Under the pieces are notes generated by a model. The model did no database searches. It had not been told where the DNA came from and saw only the letters and a program-made list of their open reading frames with translations. Shown here one piece after another: positions 14,589-22,818 of a stretch of 45,331 nucleotides of DNA (positions are counted from its first letter, which is position 1; each line of letters opens with the position of its first letter). The DNA is taken from the IMG/VR virus record IMGVR_UViG_3300050821_002885, positions 1 through 45,331 of that record. One strand, written 5' to 3'. This DNA comes from a virus. A program made the translations under genes and the position numbers.

Positions 14589-14922
14589 GGCCGAAGCTCT
14601 CGTCAAAGAGCAAGCCGAGGCGATGAAGCCTTACACTGACGCAATGAACACGATTAAGAATTTTGTCCTATTGAAGTTGGATGAACAAAAAGAAACATCG
14701 GTCAAGACTAAGGAGGGAACTGCATATATTAGCAAGGGCATCAAAGGCAAGGTTGACAATCGTGACGCTTTAATAGAGCATGTCAAGGAACATGGTGGGT
14801 GGGGCATGCTAGACCTTGGTGTTCTACTGGAACCTCTGGAGGAATTTATCGACCAGTCAGGTGGCGAGCCACCTCCTGGTGTGACGATCGAGTATTGGCG
14901 AAGGTGCAACATAAGGAAGTGA
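14512..14922 (+). CDS. 136-aa replication-module accessory, possible frame extension
   Basis: Starts inside the helicase 3' end behind AGGAGGGG. The N-terminal half is a long helix (ELIKQYRLIKAEAEALVKEQ) followed by an alpha/beta segment and EYWRRCNIRK. It is common in position, though not in name, to phage proteins beside recombination genes. After its TGA the +1 frame stays open for 42 codons with natural composition (QADIEDIWPGISADEQYAKR), so a longer product by frameshift is possible. Confidence 0.7.
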   Translation: MDTMGQSQVPYTMEELIKQYRLIKAEAEALVKEQAEAMKPYTDAMNTIKNFVLLKLDEQKETSVKTKEGTAYISKGIKGKVDNRDALIEHVKEHGGWGMLDLGVLLEPLEEFIDQSGGEPPPGVTIEYWRRCNIRK

Positions 14923-15091
14923 GAGCCGTTGGTCCTCCAGGCAGGCTGACATCGAGGACATCTGGCCCGGCATATCGGCTGATGAGCAGTATGCGAAACG
15001 GGTTCCAACCCGTCCCGTGGAGTCACCCCAGCCGGGGAATAAATGGTGACCTAGGCCTGCCATAACTTCGAACCACTCTGAAAGGAAAACC

Positions 15092-16258
15092 ATGAACGCA
15101 CAAGCAGGACTACCGGAAGTGCTGGCAAACCGGCAGCGTAGAGTTTCAGTTAGTGATGATGCTACGCAAGGGCTTGGAATTTCCCGCGGAGCGCACTGTT
15201 CGATCCGTGCTGCCCGGTTCCGTCTGATCGATGCCAATGGTGTCGAAACGTTGGTTCCCAACCTCCATCTCGACGTGGTGATTATCAGGGCCAACCCGAA
15301 GACGAGCAAGCTGTACTTCGATGGTGCTTATGCACCAGATAGCGGGGCGCCCCCAGCTTGCTACAGTGACAACGGGATCGGTCCTAGCTCGAATGCGCTG
15401 CGTCCGCAGTCTCCGACGTGCTCGGCATGTCCGCATAATCAAATGAATAGCAAAGTCAACCCGCAGACGGGTAAGGGCTCCAAGGCCTGTTCTGACCGCA
15501 AGAAAATTGCGTTCATCATCCCTGGCGACGCCGCCGTCAACGTGTACGAGTTGCAAGTTCCCCCGGACTCGCTGGGGGCTCTCAAAAGCTATTCATCTTT
15601 TCTGTCGCAACAGGCGACTGGTGGGCAGCGCAAGGTGGACATCGGGGATATGGTGACGCGTCTGTCATTCGACGCCGAGGCTTCACACCCCCGCCTTAAG
15701 TTTGAGCCTGTGGGCTGGGCAGACGACACCCATACACTCCAGATGATCGACTACATCTACGACCAGCAGCTTGACGTGGCAGCAGTCGGGTTGAACGACG
15801 TGCCGGCCGATCCCGAGATCGTCAAACAGGCGATCGGGCTCCGGGCGCAGTATGCGCAGCTCGCGCCGCAGGCCGCCCAGCCGGCGCAGTTCCAACTTCC
15901 CCCGCGGCAGGGTAACGGGGGAGCGCCCCCTTTTGCGCAGTCTGTGGCGACAACCCCGCAGGTTACATCTAAGCCCCGCGGCCGTCCTAGGAAGCCGCAG
16001 GAGCCACAGCCGCTCGCCGCGCCTGCGGCTCCCCAGTTCTCTCCCCCCACTCCAGCGACGCCCGTAGCAGCTCCAGGCATGCCTGACATCCCCGAGTTTC
16101 TGAGACGGCCGGCGGCTAACACAGCCCCACCCCCGGCACCGCCGGCCCAGCCGCAGCCTGCCATCACTCCCCAGTATGGCATGGCTGCGGCTCCTCCACC
16201 CCCACCGCAGGTTGCAGAAGCTCTGCATGCGGCCATGCGCATGCCTCCGCGTCGGTAA
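15092..16258 (+). CDS. zinc and AT-hook DNA-binding protein, ssDNA-binding candidate
   Basis: 388 aa behind AAAGGA. The N-terminal half is beta-rich with four Cys (90, 110, 113, 133; C-x19-C-x2-C-x19-C, including CSACPHNQ), which suits a zinc knuckle in an OB-like domain. The C-terminal 130 residues are Pro/Ala/Gln-rich and disordered, and contain a classic AT-hook KPRGRPRKP (294-302). Position among polymerase, helicase and primase genes suggests the phage single-strand binding protein. AT-hooks bind the minor groove of AT-rich duplex, so it may also load at the AT-rich control region. Role is inferred. Confidence 0.65.
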   Translation: MNAQAGLPEVLANRQRRVSVSDDATQGLGISRGAHCSIRAARFRLIDANGVETLVPNLHLDVVIIRANPKTSKLYFDGAYAPDSGAPPACYSDNGIGPSSNALRPQSPTCSACPHNQMNSKVNPQTGKGSKACSDRKKIAFIIPGDAAVNVYELQVPPDSLGALKSYSSFLSQQATGGQRKVDIGDMVTRLSFDAEASHPRLKFEPVGWADDTHTLQMIDYIYDQQLDVAAVGLNDVPADPEIVKQAIGLRAQYAQLAPQAAQPAQFQLPPRQGNGGAPPFAQSVATTPQVTSKPRGRPRKPQEPQPLAAPAAPQFSPPTPATPVAAPGMPDIPEFLRRPAANTAPPPAPPAQPQPAITPQYGMAAAPPPPPQVAEALHAAMRMPPRR

Positions 16259-16273
16259 AAGGAAAACAAACCT

Positions 16274-16876
16274 ATGACTACAATCCCATTCTCAGACCGG
16301 CTGAAGAAAGTTTCTACATCTGGTGAGTTGTCTGTGTCGAACCTCAGCATCTGGTTTGAACGCACACGCCCGACGGTAAACACATGGTTCGGCGGTCGTG
16401 AACCTCGCGGCCCGCGTGGTGTGCGCGCATACCATCGGTTAGCCTTGCTAGAGAAGGCAATCCGTGATCGGATGGGCTTCCCCATCCCTGCCCAATTGAA
16501 CGATGCCGATCGGGCACAATACGTCACGGAGCGACTCAATGCACTACGAAGGCACGAGACCCGACCCGATGGAGTTGCAACGTCAGTTCGAGCAGTTCCA
16601 AAGGCAACACGAAAGAGTACAGCCGCAGATCGAACAGTTCGAAAAGGAGGCTCTGCAAAACGTAAAAAGCTGGGAAGAAAAGCTGGAGCAGGAGCCCGAG
16701 ATAAGTCCGCACGATCTCGACCAACTATACCAACTCGCCGTAAGTCAACTGCAAAAGCTACTGGCGATAGACATAGACCCAACGGACGCAAAATTCGCCG
16801 TTCACAACCGGAACTTGAACTCCAGCATCAATATACTCCTGACGTTTCTCAACAGGCAGAAGAAGCCGCCGGTTGA
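16274..16876 (+). CDS. HTH-like protein with basic tail, out-of-frame overlap
   Basis: 200 aa. Residues 1-90 look like a genuine helix-turn-helix domain: LSVSNLSIWFERTRPTVNTW, then REPRGPRG and a helix RLALLEKAIRDRM. From about residue 90 the chain is Lys/Arg/Thr/Ser/Ala-rich like a histone H1 tail. This part is read over the coiled-coil gene at 16539, one base off frame. Such a basic tail is partly the expected by-product of Glu/Gln/Lys codons in the other frame, so its function is uncertain. AAAGGA lies 12 bases before the ATG. Confidence 0.65.
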   Translation: MTTIPFSDRLKKVSTSGELSVSNLSIWFERTRPTVNTWFGGREPRGPRGVRAYHRLALLEKAIRDRMGFPIPAQLNDADRAQYVTERLNALRRHETRPDGVATSVRAVPKATRKSTAADRTVRKGGSAKRKKLGRKAGAGARDKSARSRPTIPTRRKSTAKATGDRHRPNGRKIRRSQPELELQHQYTPDVSQQAEEAAG

Positions 16877-16964
16877 TAAACTTCCTGAGATACAAGAAAA
16901 GATTGACAAGAACGAAGCGGAGCTTCGGCGCCGCTTCGGGCTCCCCGATTGGCGAAACGGGTAG
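16539..16964 (+). CDS. coiled-coil protein overlapping the HTH gene
   Basis: 141 aa from the ATG at 16539, which has GGAG seven bases upstream; an in-frame start at 16503 lacks a ribosome site. The first 60 residues are Gln/Glu-rich heptads (MELQRQFEQFQRQHERVQPQ), then helices and an EIQEKIDKNEAELRRRFGLP ending. It overlaps the HTH gene by 338 bases in another frame. Possibly an oligomeric scaffold for the primase that follows eight bases later. No family recognised. Confidence 0.7.
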   Translation: MHYEGTRPDPMELQRQFEQFQRQHERVQPQIEQFEKEALQNVKSWEEKLEQEPEISPHDLDQLYQLAVSQLQKLLAIDIDPTDAKFAVHNRNLNSSINILLTFLNRQKKPPVDKLPEIQEKIDKNEAELRRRFGLPDWRNG

Positions 16965-16972
16965 TTCTGCCC

Positions 16973-19219
16973 ATGTCAGACACCCTGACAATGGCGTTGA
17001 AATATGCCTCCATCGGCGTGGCTGTCCTGCCAATTTGGTGGCCGGTATTTGAAGAAGGTCAAACCGAGGGGCGTTGCGCATGTGGTAACGCCGCATGCCC
17101 TTCTCCAGCTAAGCACCCAATCGCGGAATTGGTTCCACACGGAGTTAAAGAAGCCACCAGAGACCCTGCTCTTATCAAGCGTTGGTGGACGCGATACGCC
17201 AATGCTAATATAGCGGTTGCATGTGGCAAAACTATTGTTGTCTGCGATGTTGATGGCGCCCCAGGCCATAAGCACCTCGAATGGGTATTGGCCCGTACAG
17301 GCGAGAGCCTTGAAAGCTCCTGCATGGTCGAAACCGGTCGAGAGCAGGGCCGGCATCATTGGTTCAAAGCTCCCCTGACCCCCGTACCAACACATAAAAT
17401 CGACGGGTTAGAGTTACGATCAAATGGCGCCTATGTTGTTGCACCCCCATCTCTCCACATCTCGGGCAAGCGGTACAAATGGACACACCCGTCCCCTGAT
17501 CTCCCTAAACTTCCTAAAGCACTTGCTGATTTTTCCCTACTCAAACTCAAAGCGCCCGAGCCGCGTGAAGAGGCGCCGTCACGACGCAATGTCAACGCTG
17601 CCATATCGACCCCGAATAGCAATGCCGCGCCGCCCGCTTGGAGTGAAGATGAAGAGGATAAGCTTTGGGGGTTGCTCGAGTTTGTATCTCCTGAAAAGTA
17701 CGACGATTGGGTCAAAGTTGGAATGGTTGTGTACTGGTTGGGGTGGGGTGCTAAAGGTCGTGCAATATGGGACGTCTGGTCGCAGCAGTCGAGCAAGTTT
17801 AATCCTGCCGGACAACAGAAAGCTTGGGACAGTTTCTCGCGAGAGAGGCCCCTTGATGCTCCTAAAGTCACGCTGGGGTGGCTCTATAAAATGGCTCTCG
17901 ATGCAGGGTATAAGTATCCTGTTAACGACCAGATAGCTGAGTTGAACAAACGTTTTTTTATGATTCGAAATATTGGGGGAAAAACATTGATTGGGGAACT
18001 TATCGAAGACAAAGACCTTGACAACCGCAAGAGACTCAATTTAATGAGTGCTGATAGCTTTCGTACGTACTTCTGCAATCAGGATTTGAAGCTCGGCACG
18101 AAGACGTTCCCTCTCGGAGCCGCGTGGGTCGTGAGTAAGCAACGTCGGCAGTACGACACGGTGATTATCGACCCGGCTAAGCCGGAAGTGACACCAGAAG
18201 GAAATTTGAACTTGTGGCGTGGGTTTGGAGTGCCCGCTGATAAACCAGGTAACTGGTATAGCATACAGGATCATATTTTCAATGTTCTCGCAGACAGGGA
18301 CAACAAAGCGTTTGAATATATATTGCGATGGACTGCATGGAGTATACAGAATCCAGGACGGATGCCTGAAGTCGCGCTTGTGTTCCGAGGAGGAAAAGGA
18401 GCGGGTAAAGGGTTTTTTGCTAACGCAGTTGCCAAAACGTTTGGTGAGCATTCGCTACATATATTTTCTCAGAGTCACCTCACAGGGAATTTCAATGGAC
18501 ATCTTCGATCGTGCCTACTTCTCTACGTGGACGAAGCTTTTTGGGCCGGAGACAAGAAGGGCGAAAGTGTACTCAAAGGACTCATTACAGAAAATGTTCT
18601 TATGATCGAGCAAAAGGGTATCGATGCGGTTCAATGGAAGAACCGCTTGCATATCATCATGACCGCGAACTCAGAGTGGGTTGTGCCTGCCAGTGCTGAT
18701 GAACGACGCTTTGCTGTGTTCAATGCCAACGATTACTACGTTAAGCGCCCTGTGGAGCGCATACCGTACTTCAATAACTTATATCATGAAATGGGTAACG
18801 GAGGTCTTCCCGCTATGCTTTACGATCTGAAGAACTGGAATTTGCAAGACTGGCACCCCCGGCAAGTGTATGAGACCGACGCATTGTTCCAGCAGAAGCG
18901 TCAAAGTATGGGGCCGGTAGAGCAGTGGTTTGATGTTCTCCTAGATGATGGTGCGCTTCCTGGATTCAAGATACCGGGAACAACACATAACCCCACTTCG
19001 AAAGCTTTAATGGAAGACTTCATGGAAAGAGCGCCTCAAGGTTCTCGATACACAGCAGGAGAAAAGGCAATTGGAGACTTCCTGCGGTCAATGGACTGTC
19101 GACCAATACGAGTTCGGGGATTTCGAGCTTGGCAGATGAGACCACTAGCCGCGCTCCGTCGCGAGTGGATGCAGCGCTATGGTGTGAGAGACTGGAAACT
19201 AGAGGAGGAATGGGCATAA
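16973..19219 (+). CDS. prim-pol (AEP) primase fused to SF3-type helicase
   Basis: Replication initiator and helicase, 748 aa from the ATG at 16973; a TTG 24 bases earlier is possible. N-terminal archaeo-eukaryotic primase domain: MALKYASIGVAVLPI, CACGNAACPSPAKHP, metal ligands CDVDG (Asp92, Asp94) and GRHHW (His128/129). A PriCT-like linker follows (LLEFVSPEKYDDWVKVGMVV, about 234-253), then a D5/SF3-like ATPase with Walker A GGKGAGKG (473-480), Walker B LLLYVDEAF (516-523) and sensor HIIMTANSEW. The Walker A Ser/Thr is Gly. It is the last early gene and meets the leftward arm with a two-base gap and no terminator. Confidence 0.92.
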   Translation: MSDTLTMALKYASIGVAVLPIWWPVFEEGQTEGRCACGNAACPSPAKHPIAELVPHGVKEATRDPALIKRWWTRYANANIAVACGKTIVVCDVDGAPGHKHLEWVLARTGESLESSCMVETGREQGRHHWFKAPLTPVPTHKIDGLELRSNGAYVVAPPSLHISGKRYKWTHPSPDLPKLPKALADFSLLKLKAPEPREEAPSRRNVNAAISTPNSNAAPPAWSEDEEDKLWGLLEFVSPEKYDDWVKVGMVVYWLGWGAKGRAIWDVWSQQSSKFNPAGQQKAWDSFSRERPLDAPKVTLGWLYKMALDAGYKYPVNDQIAELNKRFFMIRNIGGKTLIGELIEDKDLDNRKRLNLMSADSFRTYFCNQDLKLGTKTFPLGAAWVVSKQRRQYDTVIIDPAKPEVTPEGNLNLWRGFGVPADKPGNWYSIQDHIFNVLADRDNKAFEYILRWTAWSIQNPGRMPEVALVFRGGKGAGKGFFANAVAKTFGEHSLHIFSQSHLTGNFNGHLRSCLLLYVDEAFWAGDKKGESVLKGLITENVLMIEQKGIDAVQWKNRLHIIMTANSEWVVPASADERRFAVFNANDYYVKRPVERIPYFNNLYHEMGNGGLPAMLYDLKNWNLQDWHPRQVYETDALFQQKRQSMGPVEQWFDVLLDDGALPGFKIPGTTHNPTSKALMEDFMERAPQGSRYTAGEKAIGDFLRSMDCRPIRVRGFRAWQMRPLAALRREWMQRYGVRDWKLEEEWA

Positions 19220-19221
19220 GT

Positions 19222-20535
19222 TTAACCCCACTCCAACCCCTTGGCGTACCCGTGTGCCTGAAGCAGGGGTAGCTGCTTCCTAAGACGCTTGCCTATATCT
19301 GTTCGGTACATAGGAGAGTTTGGAAGATGGATCGCTTTCAATCGTTTATAGCAAAGGTCGCTCGCGGCCTTGACCGTTTCGCCGGTCGCCGTCATGACGA
19401 GAACATAGTCCCCCGCTGTTACCACACTTGGAATTTCGGCGATGCTTTCCTTGACTTTATGCGTAGCCACCCCGAGCTTGCACTCGCAAAAGTGCGTGTA
19501 AGCCGGGTCTATCGGACCGTAAATAGGAACTCCAACGACCTCTTTCCGGGTAATGTGACTATACGGGTAATCGGGCATACTGACAACTACCCCTTGGCAT
19601 ACCTGATCGAACGTGAAAGTACCGGAGTCACGACCGTCGTGGAGCTGTAGGAGCCATTCAACGGGGTCACCGTCATGTAGGGGTTGTTGGATATTGAAAG
19701 TTGGCCAGCCGGGTCGCATTGTAAATTCGAGAGGCCAGGGGACACCATGATCGTCAATGATACAGTTAACATCGACATACCCGACGTAACGCTCTTTGCT
19801 GAGTTGGGGGGCGAGAGGGGAAAGAACTTTCAATGCGAGTTTAGAATTTCTCACATACCGGAGCACCGTCCCTTGCTCCCCGGTAGCGACACCTTTGTCA
19901 TCGTTCATCAGCTTTTTGAATTCGAAATTTTCGCACCACCCTACATTAAACCCATGCGGTCCATGCCACCCCCCTACTGCCATTTCAATGCCGGGGATAA
20001 ACTCTTGAAGTATGAAAGGGAACTTGATCTTTCCGAGCTTCTTCCACCGGGCGAGCATGTAGAGCATGTCCTCGGCAGATTTCGCGCAGTACGAGAGCGA
20101 TTTGTCTTCAACTTCCCCACTCGGCTTGGAGACAAGAGGAGCGTCCCTCTTCTTGATGTAGGCTACTGCTTCATCGTAACCACGAAACTCTTTGTACGGC
20201 GGGATAGGCACTTCCGCTCTCTTGAAGACATTCATTCCGACGTTTCTATCTATCTCCCATACGGCAGTGGCAATCGAAGCTCCGACAATCTTGACTCCCT
20301 CAAGCCGCCATCGGGTGTCGAGATCGTATGTGTAACGCGTATTGTCGGTCATGAAGACGAGATCAGCCCAGCGGACCCAGGGCCGATAGTCGTCCACGAC
20401 GTTGACTAGCCCTCGACCGATATGCTTCGTCTTTTCAGTCTGTCGGATCATGAGACGGACGTCGTGCCCTGCGCGTTGAGCACGCATGGCAAAGTCGAGA
20501 CCGTTACCTTGGGGGTCGACGATTAGAAGTTTCAT
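19222..20535 (-). CDS. PurD-like ATP-grasp ligase
   Basis: 437 aa. Pre-ATP-grasp nucleotide fold MKLLIVDPQGNGLDFAMRAQ, ATP-grasp core with KPSGEVEDKS, FILQEFIPGIEMAVGGW, ATGEQGTVLRY and the metal-binding LEFTMRPGWPTF. The order matches glycinamide ribonucleotide synthetase (phosphoribosylamine plus glycine plus ATP), with a C-terminal domain of PurD type. No other purine gene is present. It may raise purine supply, or ligate an amino acid to another acceptor such as a modified base. It is the last late gene, coupled by ATGA to the small membrane protein. Confidence 0.8.
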   Translation of the reverse strand: MKLLIVDPQGNGLDFAMRAQRAGHDVRLMIRQTEKTKHIGRGLVNVVDDYRPWVRWADLVFMTDNTRYTYDLDTRWRLEGVKIVGASIATAVWEIDRNVGMNVFKRAEVPIPPYKEFRGYDEAVAYIKKRDAPLVSKPSGEVEDKSLSYCAKSAEDMLYMLARWKKLGKIKFPFILQEFIPGIEMAVGGWHGPHGFNVGWCENFEFKKLMNDDKGVATGEQGTVLRYVRNSKLALKVLSPLAPQLSKERYVGYVDVNCIIDDHGVPWPLEFTMRPGWPTFNIQQPLHDGDPVEWLLQLHDGRDSGTFTFDQVCQGVVVSMPDYPYSHITRKEVVGVPIYGPIDPAYTHFCECKLGVATHKVKESIAEIPSVVTAGDYVLVMTATGETVKAASDLCYKRLKAIHLPNSPMYRTDIGKRLRKQLPLLQAHGYAKGLEWG

Positions 20536-20771
20536 TTTACCGTCAGTTTCTGCTCGGGGACGGTTATTTCTGCTGGGAGAAGTAATTTTGCCTTCTCTTC
20601 GCTGGCACCTGCTGCATGTGCCGCGTCCTTAGCAGCAATTAAAAGCTGGTCCATGCGGCTGTTGATTGATAAGTGAACTTCCTGAATTTTCCCTCGATTA
20701 ATCCAGCTAAGGACGCAGGCTCCTAACGCCCCTACAGCTGTGATGGTACTAGCTATATCGGAAAGGCTCAT
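20532..20771 (-). CDS. lysis-module membrane protein with coiled tail
   Basis: 79 aa: one N-terminal membrane helix (IASTITAVGALGACVLSWI) and a cytoplasmic or periplasmic helical tail with EVHLSINSRMDQLLIAAKDA. This N-x-RMD-x-LL type of short protein is common near phage holins and endolysins. A spanin-like or holin-accessory role fits the location. Its start abuts the stop of the holin-like gene. Confidence 0.65.
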   Translation of the reverse strand: MSLSDIASTITAVGALGACVLSWINRGKIQEVHLSINSRMDQLLIAAKDAAHAAGASEEKAKLLLPAEITVPEQKLTVK

Positions 20772-20773
20772 AG

Positions 20774-20938
20774 CTATTTTACCACGAAACCGAAGTCATG
20801 CCAGCCGAGCAAAAACAGGAGAATAAACAAGAGGATTCCGGGCGCCCAACTTGCATTGGTCCATGGTCCCCATGTCGTGGCACCCCACAACACAAACCAT
20901 ATAATCATAAGTATCCAAAATATTGAACCCATAGGCAT
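20774..20938 (-). CDS. small two-helix membrane protein, holin-like
   Basis: 54 aa from the ATG at 20938 with AAAGGAG seven bases upstream; a longer frame has no ribosome site. Two membrane helices (FWILMIIWFVLWGATTW and APGILLFILLFLLGW) with a short Trp/Asn/Pro turn. Size, topology and place directly after the endolysin suggest a holin or pinholin. A second holin candidate lies at 22429, so one of them may be an antiholin. Confidence 0.65.
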   Translation of the reverse strand: MPMGSIFWILMIIWFVLWGATTWGPWTNASWAPGILLFILLFLLGWHDFGFVVK

Positions 20939-20954
20939 TGTCGTTCTCCTTTGA

Positions 20955-22127
20955 TTAGAGTACCCTCGCGGCCTGGAAGTGCATCGGGTCAAACGTCGGC
21001 CCGAGCCAAATCCAACTTTCTTGTGTGAAGGCATGCACAATTAAGCTATTAGGTTTGAATTTACCTGGACTTCGTACTGGGTTGGCAGCAGCATCAAAAT
21101 CAACTGCTGCGCCGTAAGAATGAACGGAGGGCGTATGAGTTCTAGCAATAAATCGCCAGTTGAAGCTGCCATCGAAAATATCATAGCCAAACTCGTGTAT
21201 TTTGTCTTGGCTCTTACCGCATTGTTCCCATATATAATTGAGAACTCGATTAAGACTGGCCGCGCATTTCTGGTGAATTTGGATCGTTTGCGTCTTGCCG
21301 TTCATCATCCATGGAACATGAACACTTACCAGTCGTGACCTGATAACGGATTCAGTTGCACCATAAAATTCCGGACATTCGGCCTGCATCGGCCAGACGT
21401 TGGGCTTGAGAACCGTACCGCCTACCGATGGCGTTGTCGGCTGGGCCGGCTGCGCGGGTCCGCCGGCGGGTAGGGGAACACTAACTTCCACGATGTCATC
21501 GGTGTTGAGTCCCAGCTTGGCTGCGAGACCCGGCGAGAGGTCCGCGACTCGACCGGTATCTGCGTTCGGCCCCCAGTCGGCCGGCCGTGCGACCGCGCTT
21601 TGCCCGGTCCTCGGGTTTTTAACGGTACCGTGGATTGTTTTAAGGTACGCTTTGGGTGTTTCCGTATAGTCAAACCGGCAGGCGAAGTAGAACGAGTCGG
21701 GGTTGAGCTGACGGAAAAGAGCGTCCCCGTGTGCTCCTGGGAGGAGAATTTCTTGGAAATTGGGGATATCTGCGGCTGTAATGAAGGCAAGCTTTTCGTT
21801 GGGGTTTCCTGAGCCTCTATCGTGTGGTCCACCGAAGACACTACACTTCCCTCTCCAGACGTGTACAGGTCCGGTAGGGACGGGAGGAACGGGCGGGGTA
21901 ACGACAACAGGGGGCTTGCCGGGATCGACGGGGGGTTTGACCGGAGGGACGACAGTACCAGGACCGTCAGGAGGGGTACGGGGAGGAACGACGACAGGAG
22001 GAACCGGAAAGGTAGGCGCACGCTGTCCCCCCGCTAGAAGATGCACGACGTACCACACAAGCCCCTTGTCCAGCAGCGCCAAAGCAACAAGAGTCAGGAT
22101 CAGGATTTGTGTGGTGTCGAAGATCAT
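20955..22127 (-). CDS. membrane-anchored endolysin: DPBB domain plus M15 peptidase
   Basis: 390 aa. Residues 6-30 form an N-terminal membrane anchor, 36-86 a Pro/Val-rich linker, about 87-215 an RlpA-like double-psi beta-barrel (GPHDRGSG near 100; NADTGRVADLSPGLAAKLGL), and the C terminus a peptidase_M15 (VanY-like) zinc enzyme with HSYGAAVDFD (His336, Asp343) and DPMHF (Asp380, His383). M15 enzymes cut peptide cross-links of peptidoglycan. The anchor may tether the enzyme to the inner membrane until holin action (SAR-like), with the linker spanning to the wall. Confidence 0.87.
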   Translation of the reverse strand: MIFDTTQILILTLVALALLDKGLVWYVVHLLAGGQRAPTFPVPPVVVPPRTPPDGPGTVVPPVKPPVDPGKPPVVVTPPVPPVPTGPVHVWRGKCSVFGGPHDRGSGNPNEKLAFITAADIPNFQEILLPGAHGDALFRQLNPDSFYFACRFDYTETPKAYLKTIHGTVKNPRTGQSAVARPADWGPNADTGRVADLSPGLAAKLGLNTDDIVEVSVPLPAGGPAQPAQPTTPSVGGTVLKPNVWPMQAECPEFYGATESVIRSRLVSVHVPWMMNGKTQTIQIHQKCAASLNRVLNYIWEQCGKSQDKIHEFGYDIFDGSFNWRFIARTHTPSVHSYGAAVDFDAAANPVRSPGKFKPNSLIVHAFTQESWIWLGPTFDPMHFQAARVL

Positions 22128-22426
22128 GACGTAAATGTCCCTGTCACCGGCGGTTTCACGACTGGGGGATTGGCCGAAGGATGGAAAATGGATATCAAAT
22201 CAGCCACGGGATTTCCCGTCAAATGCAGCATCGCCGCTGCCCCAATTTGACCGGCAGCTTGCTGGACGGCTGTATCAGGATGGACACCGGTACCAATCTT
22301 CGCCACGATATCATCAAGGATTTTCTGCAGCACAGAGTGAAACTGCGGGCTTTGCATAAGTTGTGACAACGCTTGTTGCAGAGCGGGGCCGGCGGCAGCG
22401 AGTAGCGCTGAAATAACAGCTTCCAT
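22124..22426 (-). CDS. 100-aa helical lysis-region protein
   Basis: Strong AGGAG before the ATG. Ala/Gln-rich amphipathic helices (MEAVISALLAAAGPALQQAL...) and a Pro-rich end (NPPVVKPPVTGTF). It has no clear membrane span or catalytic motif. It is located between holin and endolysin, with the stop overlapping the endolysin start. Possibly a holin regulator; unknown. Confidence 0.65.
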   Translation of the reverse strand: MEAVISALLAAAGPALQQALSQLMQSPQFHSVLQKILDDIVAKIGTGVHPDTAVQQAAGQIGAAAMLHLTGNPVADLISIFHPSANPPVVKPPVTGTFTS

Positions 22427-22428
22427 TG

Positions 22429-22683
22429 TCAGCTCCTCATTACGATGTTGGCAGCAGTAGGAGATGTATCAGCCACGACAGCGCCTGTCTTATTGTCTAC
22501 GGTGCCACCTGTGACATTGTTGTCTTTAGCAAAAAGACCAGTTATGCCCGCGCCAATGACGCCAAGGTCAGTCACCAGCACGTTGCCATCTATGTTTCCT
22601 TTAGAAAACATGGAGAGAAGGCTTCCTATCGCTAGGAGAATAGCGGATACCCCTGCCGCGCTTGTTTTCCAATTTGTCATCAT
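22429..22683 (-). CDS. phage holin-like protein
   Basis: 84 aa. MTNWKTSAAGVSAILLAIGS, then a Gly-rich hydrophobic segment DLGVIGAGITGLFAKDNNVT. This layout (an NWKTS start, two weak membrane helices, and GLFAKDNNVTGG before a polar tail) is typical of a widespread small phage holin-like family. AGGAG lies nine bases upstream; a doubled ATG allows two starts one codon apart. Confidence 0.75.
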   Translation of the reverse strand: MMTNWKTSAAGVSAILLAIGSLLSMFSKGNIDGNVLVTDLGVIGAGITGLFAKDNNVTGGTVDNKTGAVVADTSPTAANIVMRS

Positions 22684-22799
22684 TTCCAGCAGCTCCTCTG
22701 TCGATCCAAGCTCTCATCCCCGCGGTAGGCAACCCCTTCCACAATTTTCTTCCTGTGTTGTACCATTGCCAGCGTGGGTAGCTCCTGCAGGTGTACCAC
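22680..22799 (-). CDS. possible 39-aa ORF filling the lysis-module gap
   Basis: Bases 22684-22818 lie between the holin and the internal virion gene. The most natural frame starts at a GTG (22799) or an ATG (22766) and contains LPTLAMVQHRKKIVEGVAYR with its TGA overlapping the holin start. A competing frame begins at 22819 with TGATG coupling (MARRYRMWYTCRSYPRW) and runs into the holin gene. Neither has a strong ribosome site. One small protein is probably made here; which frame is unclear. Confidence 0.3.
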   Translation of the reverse strand: MVHLQELPTLAMVQHRKKIVEGVAYRGDESLDRQRSCWK

Positions 22800-22818
22800 A
22801 TGCGGTATCGTCGTGCCA

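Noticed and set aside
19684-20409. Rightward 241-aa open frame opposite the PurD-like gene
   Set aside because: It is antisense to a confidently identified enzyme, has no ribosome site, and no recognisable motif.
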